From positions 62,001 to 126,000 of the forward strand of contig NZ_JAJEWJ010000001.1 of assembly GCF_020687765.1 (NCBI RefSeq): a stretch of DNA of 64,000 bases. The letters run 5' to 3'. A program made the translations under genes and the position numbers. Source of the DNA: Sphingobacterium sp. FBM7-1 (GTDB taxonomy: Bacteria > Bacteroidota > Bacteroidia > Sphingobacteriales > Sphingobacteriaceae). The notes beneath the pieces were generated by a model. That model was not told the DNA's origin. It searched no databases and worked only from the letters and a program-made list of their open reading frames with translations. Of the stretch, positions 44,495 through 53,295 are shown piece after piece; position 1 is the stretch's first letter, and the number at the start of each line of letters is the position of its first letter.

Positions 44495-45208
44495 TTAAAA
44501 ATTCGGTTTCATCAAATATTTATCATAGAAGCGGAAAATATGATCAGCCGCTTCTTCAGCGCTGTCTACAAAACGGTAAAGCTTGAGGTCTTCTTTAGAA
44601 ATATAAGCATTGCCCAGCATGGATTGTTCAATCCAATCGAACAATCCTTTCCAGTACTCGGTGCCGACTAATACGATCGGGAAGCGGGCAATCTTACCGG
44701 TTTGGATTAGCGTAATAGCTTCGAAAAGCTCGTCCATGGTGCCAAATCCACCCGGCATTACAATATATCCCTGTGAATATTTCGTAAACATTACTTTACG
44801 CACAAAGAAGTAATTGAACTCCAGAAGCTTATCACGGTCGATGTATTTGTTGTGGAACTGTTCAAACGGCAACTCAATATTAAGCCCTACTGATTTTCCG
44901 CCTGCGCTATGGGCTCCTTTATTGGCGGCTTCCATAATGCCAGGTCCGCCGCCTGATATCACCCCGTAGCCTTTTTGGGCAAGTAAGCGCGCTATTTCTA
45001 CGGTAATTTCATAATACTTATGATCCGCTTGTGTCCGCGCCGAACCGAATATCGATACGCAGGGGCCTATTTTAGCCAATTTTTCAAAACCGTCCACAAA
45101 CTCCGCCATAATTTTAAATATCTGCCAGGAGTCTTTTACCTTTATTTCTTGCCAAGTTTTATTAGCAAATGAACTTCTAATTCTGTCTTCTTTGACCATA
45201 TATCTCAT
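44495..45208 (-). CDS. LOG family protein (TIGR00730 nucleotide phosphoribohydrolase-like)
   Basis: This 237-residue Rossmann-fold protein has VSIFGSARTQADHKYYE, GYGVISGGGPGIMEAANKGA and the hallmark PGGFGTMDELFE (PGGxGTxxE). Family members release nucleobase from nucleotide monophosphates, including cytokinin precursors. The start at 45208 (MRYMVKEDRIR) is chosen; the longer open frame up to 45400 overlaps recR on the opposite strand. It is divergent from recR with about 50 bases between. Confidence 0.87.
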   Translation of the reverse strand: MRYMVKEDRIRSSFANKTWQEIKVKDSWQIFKIMAEFVDGFEKLAKIGPCVSIFGSARTQADHKYYEITVEIARLLAQKGYGVISGGGPGIMEAANKGAHSAGGKSVGLNIELPFEQFHNKYIDRDKLLEFNYFFVRKVMFTKYSQGYIVMPGGFGTMDELFEAITLIQTGKIARFPIVLVGTEYWKGLFDWIEQSMLGNAYISKEDLKLYRFVDSAEEAADHIFRFYDKYLMKPNF

Positions 45209-45246
45209 TATACTGATGTGCTTTCCAAGATAGGGAATTTTTTGTT

Positions 45247-45254
45247 TATTTTTG
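45247..45254 (+). promoter_or_regulatory. Promoter -7 element of recR, adjacent to the start codon
   Basis: TATTTTTG fits TAnnTTTG and ends 3 bases before the ATG at 45258. The predicted transcript starts at or next to the A of ATG (leaderless). Confidence 0.55.
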
Positions 45255-45257
45255 TGC

Positions 45258-45872
45258 ATGCATTTTTCGTCGCGACTTTTAGAACAGGCTGTAGAAGAAT
45301 TCGGGCGTTTGCCTGGAATTGGAAAAAAAACCGCTTTACGCTTGGTGTTGCATTTATTGAAACAATCGGACAGCGAGGTGAGCCGTTTCACGCATGCCAT
45401 AGATCAGCTGAAAGAACAGATACAATATTGTAAAACCTGCTTTAATATCTCCGATCACGAGGTATGCGAAATCTGCACTGCTTTAAAACGTGATCATGCC
45501 ACCATTTGTGTGGTGGAAGATACGCGGGATGTCATGGCGATTGAAAATACGAACCAATACCAGGGTGTTTACCATGTATTGGGGGGACTCATCTCGCCTA
45601 TGGATGGTGTAGGACCTGCTGATTTAAAAATCGAGGCTTTGTTGGAACGACTGAAGAAAGATGAGGTCCGGGAAATCATTATAGCGCTTAGCGCAACCAT
45701 GGAAGGTGATACAACGATTTTCTATTTGTATAGAAAGTTAAAAGATTTCGACGTGCAGATTAGCACAATAGCTCGTGGTATTGCTTTCGGTGGTGAATTG
45801 GAATACGTGGATGAAATCACGTTAGGACGCTCTATAGCTACGCGTGTACCATACGAAAGAAATATAGGGTAA
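45258..45872 (+). CDS. recR: Recombination protein RecR
   Basis: This 204-residue protein acts with RecF/RecO in loading RecA at gaps. An HhH motif (LPGIGKKTALRLV, residues 16-28), a C4 zinc finger (CKTCFNISDHEVCEIC) and a Toprim domain (CVVEDTRDVMAIENT, HVLGGLISPMDGVGP) are in the standard order. The ATG at 45258 is used; a TTG two codons upstream is inside the -7 element. Confidence 0.95.
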   Translation: MHFSSRLLEQAVEEFGRLPGIGKKTALRLVLHLLKQSDSEVSRFTHAIDQLKEQIQYCKTCFNISDHEVCEICTALKRDHATICVVEDTRDVMAIENTNQYQGVYHVLGGLISPMDGVGPADLKIEALLERLKKDEVREIIIALSATMEGDTTIFYLYRKLKDFDVQISTIARGIAFGGELEYVDEITLGRSIATRVPYERNIG

Positions 45873-45877
45873 ATACC

Positions 45878-47128
45878 CTATATTTTCTTTTGAATCTTAT
45901 ATAGCCTGCCGCTATCTGTTATCGCGAATAGTTCACCGTTTTTACCTTGGGCTACATCACGGAAACGTTGGCCTTCTTTGTCGAGCAAACGTTCTTCTCC
46001 AACTACCTTGTTGTCTTTGAGGACAAGCCGTGCAATATGTGTGCTGCTTAAGCCCCCGTTAAATAAGTTGTTTTTCCATTCCGGAATAGCATCGTGTGTA
46101 TAAAACATCATGCCGCTGGGTGATAGGACAGGATCCCAATAATAAACGGGTTGTTCTAAACCTTCTTGTTGCTGGATAGGTGGATTCCCGATGTCTTTTC
46201 CGCTATATTCTAGACCATATGTAATGATGGGCCAACCATAATTCTTTCCGGCTTCTATGCGGTTCAATTCGTCGCCGCCGCGTGGGCCGAATTCGGTCGA
46301 CCATAAGTCGCCGGTTTCAGGGTGCAGGGCTAGCCCTTGTACATTTCGGTTTCCGTAGCTGTAAATTTCTGGACGAGCCTCGCTATCGGATGCAAACGGG
46401 TTGCCACTGGTCGGCTGACCGTCTTTCGTGATGCGGACGATTTTGCCCAACGCGGAATTCAGGTCTTGCGCCTGTGGTCTGGTCTCGAGGTCAGAGCGCT
46501 CGCCCGTACCGACAAATAAATTTCCGTCTTTATCAAAAATAATACGTCCGCCGTAATGTTTGTTTCCATCGTAAGTAGGGAGTGCCTGGTAAATTACTTG
46601 GGCGTTTTCGATCGATTTTTCATCATCGGCCAAACGTCCCTTAGCCACCGCCGTGTGGTTGCCACCTGCTACAGGTTCTGAAAACACCCAATATACCATT
46701 CGGTTAGTGGTAAAGTTAGGATCCAGTGTTATACCGAGCAAACCGCCTTGACCGCGTGCATCTACTTCTGGAATGCCGCCGATAGCCTCACTCAGCTCGC
46801 CGGTAGCTGACACGATGCGCATATTGCCTTCGTTTTCCGTGATCAATAAACGGCCATCGGGAAGCACGGCTATCCCCCAAGGGGATTTAAGTTTGTCTGT
46901 CACCACCTGGCTCTCGTAAGGAGTTTTCGTTTTTACCCCTGGAGCACGCGTTTGCCCTTCGAAAGCGGGCTGATAGTCGGTATTGGGTTCTTTAGTTTCT
47001 ACGGGTGGATAGATGCTGTCTGTTTCAGCCGGGTCGTTTGACGTGTTAGACGCGCCATTGGTATTGCAAGCAGCAAATAGCATGGACGCGGTTGACAATA
47101 ATAAAAAAGCAGGTCGTGTTCGTTTCAT
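45878..47128 (-). CDS. PQQ-dependent sugar dehydrogenase-like lipoprotein
   Basis: This 416-residue exported lipoprotein (signal STASMLFAACNTNG, Cys at about residue 20) has the soluble aldose dehydrogenase fold: LKSPWGIAVLPDGRLLITENEGNMR, ARGQGGLLGITLDPNF, NKHYGGRIIFDKDGNLFVGTGERSD, GYRN-like SYGNRNVQGLALHPETG, WSTEFGPRGGDELNRIEAG, and KNYGWPIITYG. These carry PQQ- and calcium-binding positions. It probably oxidises sugars in the periplasm. A hairpin-containing transcript lies upstream (47197-47263). It converges on recR. Confidence 0.88.
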   Translation of the reverse strand: MKRTRPAFLLLSTASMLFAACNTNGASNTSNDPAETDSIYPPVETKEPNTDYQPAFEGQTRAPGVKTKTPYESQVVTDKLKSPWGIAVLPDGRLLITENEGNMRIVSATGELSEAIGGIPEVDARGQGGLLGITLDPNFTTNRMVYWVFSEPVAGGNHTAVAKGRLADDEKSIENAQVIYQALPTYDGNKHYGGRIIFDKDGNLFVGTGERSDLETRPQAQDLNSALGKIVRITKDGQPTSGNPFASDSEARPEIYSYGNRNVQGLALHPETGDLWSTEFGPRGGDELNRIEAGKNYGWPIITYGLEYSGKDIGNPPIQQQEGLEQPVYYWDPVLSPSGMMFYTHDAIPEWKNNLFNGGLSSTHIARLVLKDNKVVGEERLLDKEGQRFRDVAQGKNGELFAITDSGRLYKIQKKI

Positions 47129-47196
47129 CTTGTCTAATAGATTTTTAGTGTATCTTCTTTATAAGCTTTAAATGTAGGAAAATGTTTTGATAAGAC

Positions 47197-47263
47197 ACAA
47201 AAAAAGGTTTTCAAACGGGGAGAATGAAAACCTTTAGCTAACCAATTATAAACCTAAATTATG
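47197..47263 (-). ncRNA. Candidate small RNA or terminated leader upstream of the sugar dehydrogenase
   Basis: On the minus strand a full-consensus promoter is followed by about 65 bases and an 11-bp hairpin (AAAGGTTTTCA / TGAAAACCTTT, 47203-47235) running into TTTTTTT. No coding frame of note is present. This is either a stand-alone small RNA or an attenuated leader of the sugar dehydrogenase gene that begins 69 bases further on. On the other strand the same DNA contains only a 5-codon ORF starting at 47261. Confidence 0.55.
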
Positions 47264-47269
47264 ATACTG

Positions 47270-47301
47270 CAAAGGTAGGGGTTTTGTTTGAAACATGCAA
47301 A
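47270..47301 (-). promoter_or_regulatory. Full-consensus promoter for the candidate small RNA
   Basis: On the minus strand TTTG (47298-47301), 20 bases and TACCTTTG (47270-47277), the same spacing as the tRNA-His promoter. It is among the best promoter matches in the window although no gene follows directly. Confidence 0.75.
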
Positions 47302-47356
47302 TGTCTTTTTTAAAAAGTTTGCGATAGGGATTTTAGTGTCTTCTTTTAAAAAATGG

Positions 47357-47364
47357 TACCTTTG
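47357..47364 (+). promoter_or_regulatory. Promoter -7 element of the SulP gene
   Basis: TACCTTTG matches the consensus, 30 bases before the TTG start. Confidence 0.55.
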
Positions 47365-47393
47365 GCGCGGTTTAAACTATAGTTTTTGTTGCT

Positions 47394-48905
47394 TTGAAAT
47401 TTCTGGAAAACATCAATTTAAGAAACGAAGTTCTCGCGGGATTGACGGTCGCGATGACGATGATCCCCGAGTCCTTATCGTTCGCTATTTTAGCAGGTCT
47501 TTCTCCGCTTACAGGGTTATATGCGGCTTTTCTGATGGGATTGGTAACTTCGGTATTGGGAGGTCGTCCGGGGATGGTCTCGGGAGGGGCAGGGGCTACC
47601 GTAGTGGTATTAATTGCCTTAGCTGCTGGCCACGGCGTGCAATATCTATTTGCGGCAGTCGTTTTAGCAGGGATTTTACAATTGCTGGTGGGGTTGTTTA
47701 AGTTGGGGAAATTTGTGCGTTTAATTCCGCAACCTGTGATGTACGGATTCTTAAACGGCTTGGCTATTATTATTTTCATGGCGCAGGTGCAGCAATTCCG
47801 TTTGCCTAGTGATCCGTCATCCTGGATGAGTGGCACGGCTTTGTACACCATGTTGGGATTAACGTTGCTAACTGTTCTTATTGTGTTAGGTTTTCCGAAG
47901 TTGACCAAGAAAATTCCCGCATCGTTGGTGGCAATATTGGTCGTGTTTGGGTTGGTTTCCGTGTGGGGTATTGATACCAAAAAAGTGGCAGATATTGCAT
48001 CTGTAAGTGGATCTTTGCCTACTTTTCATATTCCGGACATTGCCTGGACTTTTGAAACATTGAAGCTTATCTTTCCTTACTCGCTGGTGATGGCAGGTGT
48101 CGGGCTGATCGAATCGCTATTAACATTAAATATGGTGGATGAAATCACCAATACCAAGGGTAAATCGAATAAAGAGGCCATGGCGCAGGGGGTAGCGAAT
48201 ATGGTTAATGGCTTTTTCGGCGGTATGGGGGGATGTGCCATGGTTGCACAGACACTGGTTAACCTGGATGCTGGTGCTCGCACGCGAATTTCCTCTTTCA
48301 TCGGTGCAATAGCTATTCTCGTGATCATTTTAGTAGGTGCGCCGTTTATCGAGCAGATTCCGATGGCGGCATTAGTCGGGGTGATGATGATGGTTGCTAT
48401 AGGGACATTTCAGTGGATCAGTTTGCGCGTAGTTAATAAATTTCCTCGTTCAGATATATTTGTAGGCATTTTGGTGGCGGCCATCACGGTAATCTTGCAT
48501 AATCTAGCCTTGGCGGTATTGGCCGGTGTAGTCGTTTCTGCATTGGTTTTTGCATGGGACAATGCGAAGCGGATACGGGCGAGAAAATATGTGGATGAGG
48601 CTGGTATCAAGCATTATGAGATATACGGACCTTTGTTTTTTGGTTCAACGGCAGCCTTTATGGAAAAATTTGATGTACCCCAAGATCCGGTAGCTGTCGT
48701 TATTGATTTTAAAGAGAGCAGGGTGGTAGATATGTCTGCCATCGATGCGCTGAATAAAATTACGGAGCGTTATGCGAAGCAGGGCAAGCATGTGCAATTG
48801 CGGCACTTGAGTCCGGATTGTCGTTCTTTATTAAAGAATGCAGAAGGCGTTGTACAGGTGGATGTTTGGGAAGATCCGACTTATAAAGTGATGCCAAAAG
48901 ACTAA
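47394..48905 (+). CDS. SulP family anion transporter
   Basis: This 503-residue inner-membrane protein has the SLC26/SulP architecture. The conserved N-terminal signature is LAGLTVAMTMIPESLSFAILAGLSP (residues 13-37). About 10-12 helices follow, including GRPGMVSGGAGATVVVLIAL and NTKGKSNKEAMAQGVANM. A C-terminal STAS domain (residues 410-500) has VVIDFKESRVVDMSAIDALNK. Transport of sulfate, bicarbonate or similar is likely; the ion is not predictable. The start is TTG, since no in-frame ATG lies before this highly conserved region. Confidence 0.92.
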   Translation: MKFLENINLRNEVLAGLTVAMTMIPESLSFAILAGLSPLTGLYAAFLMGLVTSVLGGRPGMVSGGAGATVVVLIALAAGHGVQYLFAAVVLAGILQLLVGLFKLGKFVRLIPQPVMYGFLNGLAIIIFMAQVQQFRLPSDPSSWMSGTALYTMLGLTLLTVLIVLGFPKLTKKIPASLVAILVVFGLVSVWGIDTKKVADIASVSGSLPTFHIPDIAWTFETLKLIFPYSLVMAGVGLIESLLTLNMVDEITNTKGKSNKEAMAQGVANMVNGFFGGMGGCAMVAQTLVNLDAGARTRISSFIGAIAILVIILVGAPFIEQIPMAALVGVMMMVAIGTFQWISLRVVNKFPRSDIFVGILVAAITVILHNLALAVLAGVVVSALVFAWDNAKRIRARKYVDEAGIKHYEIYGPLFFGSTAAFMEKFDVPQDPVAVVIDFKESRVVDMSAIDALNKITERYAKQGKHVQLRHLSPDCRSLLKNAEGVVQVDVWEDPTYKVMPKD

Positions 48906-48914
48906 AAGAGACTA

Positions 48915-49871
48915 TTAAAGTCGTTCCATGGCGAGCGACAGTGATTTGAGGTCTTGCTTCATGAGCGTGATATGGGATTCGAGCTGATCATACATATCTG
49001 CCCGGTTTACTAATTGTTCGGTCGTATATCGTCCGCCTTTACCGAAATATATTTGTTCGATGTGTGTGTGCTCGTCATCGGCAATCTGCTTGAAGTTTTT
49101 CCACTTTTCAATAATCTGCATTCTAACCGATGGGGTATCGCTCGTAGGATCATTGTAATTAAGATAATACCATACCGATGGTGGAAAACTGGATGATATT
49201 TTTTCGCCTTTCCAAACTTCGCGAAGCGCATTGCGTTCGTGGTAGAAGTCAATTTTCCGGTTGTTGAAGAGCATAATAAGGCCTAAGGAGGCTTCGGTAA
49301 TACCTGTAGCAATTCCAACAGTGTTGCTGGCGGCTTCATTTTTGATAACGCCGCCGGTGGTGATAGCGCCGGTAGCGCCCACTACGATAGCCGCTACCGT
49401 AAGTTTAGATTCTAACTCACTCTCGCCGCTTTTTAAATAGTTAGCCACCTGGCTGGTGCGCTCTTCCTCACAGACCATTTCAGAGGCTATTGCGGATACT
49501 TCCAAGGAAGCCATTTGGAGCTTATGGTCTATGCGTTGCTTTAGTTCTAACAGGCTGATTCGTCTTTCGAGGTCGGTAGAGGTCTGATCAAGCTTTAAAT
49601 GCACATAGGATGTGAGATCGGCCAAGATGCCAATCGCGTTTGCCATGTTTAAGTTTTCATAAGTCAGATGAGTGGATAATGTACTGTCGATACGGAGGGT
49701 ATGGAGGGGCTGAGGCAGGTCGTCTTCTGTATAATTATAGATATTTTGCTGATTGCAAGTGCTAGCTATCGTTTGTTGTTTTATATGGGCATCTTTGACA
49801 GCTCTACATGCTGTTGTAGCTGAGAGTGCCATAATCAAAAACAACCATGGGGTGAATGAACGTAGACGCAT
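48915..49871 (-). CDS. Hypothetical lipoprotein with helical and membrane segments
   Basis: This 318-residue protein has a signal FLIMALSATTACRAVKD, probably of lipoprotein type (TTAC box, residue 22). The body is helical with probable coiled-coil parts (SLLELKQRIDHKLQMASLEV) and two glycine-rich hydrophobic stretches (LTVAAIVVGATGAITTGGVI, TVGIATGITEASLGLIMLF). The C-terminal end is again helical (YDQLESHITLMKQDLKSLS). No family is recognised. It converges on the SulP gene and is unrelated to fabH upstream. Confidence 0.6.
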   Translation of the reverse strand: MRLRSFTPWLFLIMALSATTACRAVKDAHIKQQTIASTCNQQNIYNYTEDDLPQPLHTLRIDSTLSTHLTYENLNMANAIGILADLTSYVHLKLDQTSTDLERRISLLELKQRIDHKLQMASLEVSAIASEMVCEEERTSQVANYLKSGESELESKLTVAAIVVGATGAITTGGVIKNEAASNTVGIATGITEASLGLIMLFNNRKIDFYHERNALREVWKGEKISSSFPPSVWYYLNYNDPTSDTPSVRMQIIEKWKNFKQIADDEHTHIEQIYFGKGGRYTTEQLVNRADMYDQLESHITLMKQDLKSLSLAMERL

Positions 49872-49920
49872 ATCCGTGAAATTAAAGCTCCGGAATCAAT
49901 ATAGGTATATATTTTGATAT

Positions 49921-50919
49921 CTATATCATCCAACGTAATAAGCTGGCGCCCCAAGAAAAACCGGCTCCGAAAGCGGTCAACATGAGTAGATCGCCTTTCT
50001 GGATTTGCTTAATGTTTTCCCAGATACAGAGCGGAATGGTTGCAGCAATAGTGTTGCCACGATATTCGATATTCGTTAACGTCTTGTTTTTCTGGATGTT
50101 GATGTCCTTACCTACAGCGTCGATTATACGTTTATTCGCCTGATGAGGAATTAACCAGTCTACTGCTTCGATACCTAGCTGATTGCGTTCCAGTATGCTT
50201 TTACAGGCGTTGCTCATGGATTGTACAGCTTGTTTAAAGACAACTTTTCCGTCTTGTTTCAAATAGCTACGTTCTTGGTTAAACGGTTTTTCGCTGGTTG
50301 GGTAGAGTGAGCCACCTCCTTCAATGTTCAGAAAATCGCGTCCGTCGCCATTGCTCTGCATAAAGGCATCAATAATGCCTTCTTCCGCGGAAGGTTCTAA
50401 CCAAATCACACCGGCTCCATCGCCAAATAGAATATTGGTCGATCGGTCATGGATATTAACAAAAGCACTGATGTTATCAGCGCCGACAATGAGTACATTT
50501 TTATACCGCTCGGTTTCGACTAAGGATGCCCCCATATCGAGTGCGTAAAGAAATCCGGAACAAGCGGCATTCATATCAAAGGCCCACACATTGTTTAAAT
50601 TCAGTTTCTGGGCAATAATGTTGGCTGTTGCCGGCATTAATACGTCGGGCGTAGAGGTAGCGACAATAATCGCGTCCACGTCGGCTACATCTTTATTATA
50701 GCGCGTACATAAGTCGTGGATAGCCATAACAGCCATATCTGATGTAGCTAAGCCGGCTTCTAAAATACGGCGTTCTTTGATTCCGGTACGTTTAATAATC
50801 CATTCGTCCGATGTGTCGCACACCTGTTCTAAGTCGAAGTTAGTTCTTCGTTCTTGGGGAAGATATCCACCTATGGCAGTGATGGCGGCGTAGGGTCGAG
50901 ATGAATAAATATTTCGCAT
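49921..50919 (-). CDS. fabH: 3-oxoacyl-ACP synthase III (FabH)
   Basis: This 332-residue enzyme starts fatty-acid synthesis by condensing acetyl-CoA with malonyl-ACP. The catalytic Cys is in AFDMNAACSGFLYALDMG (residue about 121), the His in VDWLIPHQANKRI and the Asn in LTNIEYRGNTIAATIPL. The N-terminal GGYLPQERRTNFDLEQVCDTSDEWI is typical. It is monocistronic; no other fab genes are nearby, so it may be one of several FabH paralogues. Confidence 0.93.
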   Translation of the reverse strand: MRNIYSSRPYAAITAIGGYLPQERRTNFDLEQVCDTSDEWIIKRTGIKERRILEAGLATSDMAVMAIHDLCTRYNKDVADVDAIIVATSTPDVLMPATANIIAQKLNLNNVWAFDMNAACSGFLYALDMGASLVETERYKNVLIVGADNISAFVNIHDRSTNILFGDGAGVIWLEPSAEEGIIDAFMQSNGDGRDFLNIEGGGSLYPTSEKPFNQERSYLKQDGKVVFKQAVQSMSNACKSILERNQLGIEAVDWLIPHQANKRIIDAVGKDINIQKNKTLTNIEYRGNTIAATIPLCIWENIKQIQKGDLLMLTAFGAGFSWGASLLRWMI

Positions 50920-51092
50920 AAATTTGATTTCTCAAAATAAAAAACAGGACAAAGGTAAGAAATTTTATATTTAGTTTGGGTGTCCCCTCAATGGATAATC
51001 TTACCGTTTTTACTAACATGCCTTTGTACAAATATTCAGTGGTAAACAATTTGGGGTAGTTATTTGTATTATTAGGTAAGGAATAAAAATAA

Positions 51093-52490
51093 ATGCTACA
51101 ATGGAAAGCGCGCATGAAAGACACGCAGAACCTAAAATCCCGTATCACTGAATCTACACAACCCAAACAAATTTTGCGGGTAATCGATGCAGTCGTTTTA
51201 ATCGTCGGGGTCGTAGTGGGGGCTGGTATTTTTCGTACGCCTTCGATTGTTGCGGCCCATACCGTTAGCCCGGAGCTTTTTTTCGGGGTGTGGGTGTTGG
51301 GTGGTATCGTTTCTCTTATTGGTGCGTTGTGTTATGCAGAATTGAGTACGGCTTTTCCCAATACGGGCGGGGATTACCATTTTCTGCATCGTGCGTTCGG
51401 GAGGCGTTTTGCTTTCCTGTTTGCTTGGGCGCGAATGAGTATTATCCAAACGGGTTCTATCGCGTTATTGGCTTTTATCGTCGGTGACTATATGAGCGAA
51501 TTGTTTAGCTTGGGTAGGTTTTCCTCATCGATTTATGCCACATTAGTGGTTGTAGGTTTAACACTGGTTAATATTATCGGGGCGCACGTAGGTACGGGAA
51601 CCCAGAAGTTATTGGTTAGTATACAGTTTGTCGGATTGTTCGTGCTGATTGTTGCCGGCCTTTTTTTTGCGCCCGAAACGAGTGAGAGCGGGTCTGGTGC
51701 ACCTGTAGGTTCGGGCATAACTTCTGCAATAGGTGGTGCGATGGTGATGGTACTATTAACTTTTGGAGGATGGAATGAGGCGGGTTATATATCTTCGGAA
51801 ATGCGAGGCGGTAGCAACAAAATGGCTTTGGTGATGATCGCTAGTATTGTGATCATTACCGTTATCTATTTGTTGTTAAATTTAGCTTATCTCAACGTGC
51901 TGGGGATTGATGGATTAGCTTCTTCGGAAGCCGTTGGGGTAGAAACCATGCGGGTTATTATGGGAGATTTCGGGGTGTTCTTTATCGGTTTATTGGTTGT
52001 TTTGGCAGCATTGACTTCCACCAATGCAACCATCTTTACCGGGGCACGTACCAATCAGGCGCTGGGGCGTGATTTTACTGTTTTTTCTTTTATGCGTACC
52101 TGGAAATCAGAAACTTCTAGTCCGGTAAGTGCTTTGCTGGCACAATGCTTCATCGCAGTGTTTCTGATCATCGCGGGTTCTTTTGCGCGTAGCGGATTTG
52201 AATCGATGGTGGATTTTACTGCTCCCATATTCTGGTTTTTTATTTTATGTACAGGTATAGCGCTTTTTGTTCTACGATACAAGGAACCTCATGCGCCACG
52301 TCCGTTCCGCGTACCTTTGTATCCGGTACTTCCGGTTATATTTTGCCTAACCTCGTTGTATATGCTTTATGCGAGCTTAACGTTTGCCGGAAAAGGTGCG
52401 TGGCTAGGGGTAACGGTGTTGTTGTTGGGAACACTATTTTTCTTTTTCCTACCGAAAAAAAACAAAAAGCAAGACCCAGATGTACTATAA
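51093..52490 (+). CDS. APC family amino-acid permease
   Basis: This 465-residue transporter of the APC superfamily has about 12 helices. The first conserved helix has VLIVGVVVGAGIFRTPSIVAA with the G-x-G substrate motif. GGDYHFLHRAFGRRFAFLFAW is the usual TM3 region, and FGGWNEAGYISSEMRGG lies in TM6-7. The substrate is unknown; it resembles y+LAT/serine-threonine exchangers. An alternative start is the ATG at 51114 (MKDTQNLK). Confidence 0.88.
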   Translation: MLQWKARMKDTQNLKSRITESTQPKQILRVIDAVVLIVGVVVGAGIFRTPSIVAAHTVSPELFFGVWVLGGIVSLIGALCYAELSTAFPNTGGDYHFLHRAFGRRFAFLFAWARMSIIQTGSIALLAFIVGDYMSELFSLGRFSSSIYATLVVVGLTLVNIIGAHVGTGTQKLLVSIQFVGLFVLIVAGLFFAPETSESGSGAPVGSGITSAIGGAMVMVLLTFGGWNEAGYISSEMRGGSNKMALVMIASIVIITVIYLLLNLAYLNVLGIDGLASSEAVGVETMRVIMGDFGVFFIGLLVVLAALTSTNATIFTGARTNQALGRDFTVFSFMRTWKSETSSPVSALLAQCFIAVFLIIAGSFARSGFESMVDFTAPIFWFFILCTGIALFVLRYKEPHAPRPFRVPLYPVLPVIFCLTSLYMLYASLTFAGKGAWLGVTVLLLGTLFFFFLPKKNKKQDPDVL

Positions 52491-52550
52491 GGTAGGCTGG
52501 GGGACATCAAATAGGATATTACATATTGTTTACGCTTTAAATTGAATAAA

Positions 52551-53078
52551 ATGAATGCTTTGAAAAACTATTTGCTTATGGCTTGTCTGCTAATAGGTAT
52601 GCAGACGCTGGCACAGACACCGCGCTTAGATGTTCCGTATGTACCTACTAAACAACCGGTGGTTGATGCTATGTTAGATCTGGCGGGAGTAAAAGCCGGA
52701 GATGTGCATTACGATTTGGGCTGTGGTGATGGACGTATTGCAATCTCCGCTGCTAAAAGAGGTGCAACATCGACGGGCGTGGATATCGATCCACAGCGTA
52801 TTAAAGAAGCAAAGGAAAATGCGAAAGAAGCCGGAGTAACGAATCAGGTTACGTTCGTCCAGGGAAACTTGTTTGACTTTGATTTCAGTAAAGCGGATGT
52901 ATTGACTTTGTATTTACTTCCGGAAGTGAATTTAAAGTTACGTCCCAAGATTTTGAATGAATTGAAACCAGGAACACGGGTGGTCTCACATGCGTTTGGT
53001 ATGGGGAACTGGGAACCGGAAAAAAAGGTGACCGTGGAAGGAAGTACGCTTTATTTATGGACTGTTCCTAATCGTTAA
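52551..53078 (+). CDS. SAM-dependent methyltransferase with a signal peptide
   Basis: This 175-residue protein begins with MNALKNYLLMACLLIGMQTLA, which looks like a signal peptide (cleavage near AQT). It continues as a class I methyltransferase: VHYDLGCGDGRIAISAAKRG (motif I, residues 58-77), GVDIDPQRIKEAKENAKEAG (motif II) and VTFVQGNLFDFDFSKADVL. The family is recurrent with this odd architecture (export signal plus SAM fold). No SAM supply is known outside the cytosol, so the N-terminus may instead be a membrane anchor. Start ATG 52551. Confidence 0.8.
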   Translation: MNALKNYLLMACLLIGMQTLAQTPRLDVPYVPTKQPVVDAMLDLAGVKAGDVHYDLGCGDGRIAISAAKRGATSTGVDIDPQRIKEAKENAKEAGVTNQVTFVQGNLFDFDFSKADVLTLYLLPEVNLKLRPKILNELKPGTRVVSHAFGMGNWEPEKKVTVEGSTLYLWTVPNR

Positions 53079-53089
53079 TAATTTTTCTA

Positions 53090-53295
53090 TCTTCTTTTTA
53101 AAAAAAAGAGAACCAAAACCGAACGACGTAAGCTCAAGGATACCAAAATAAACACTAGTCCATAAACTTCGTCGCTTCGGATCTTTGACAAATGGGATCG
53201 TACAAAGGCAAATTTGTGCGGCCGTCAAGTTCCGGGTGCCAATCTTGACTTTTTTGCTTCTTTTTTTGTCAAGAAAAAAAAGAAGAGAAACTACC
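53090..53295. repeat. Candidate dispersed repeat (about 205 bp) with terminal inverted A/T-rich ends
   Basis: The left end TCTTCTTTTTAAAAAAAAGAG and the right end TTGTCAAGAAAAAAAAGAAG are mirror images rich in TTCTTTTT. Between them is a non-coding middle with distinct composition (CTTCGTCGCTTCGGATC, GTGCGGCCGTCAAGTTCCGG). It occupies the gap between two convergent genes. It looks like a REP/MITE-like intergenic element of Bacteroidota, but a second copy is not seen in this window. Confidence 0.4.

Noticed and set aside
47288..47701. 137-residue + strand ORF at the SulP start
   Set aside because: It overlaps the SulP gene in a different frame, has an unusual composition, and SulP has the conserved family signature.
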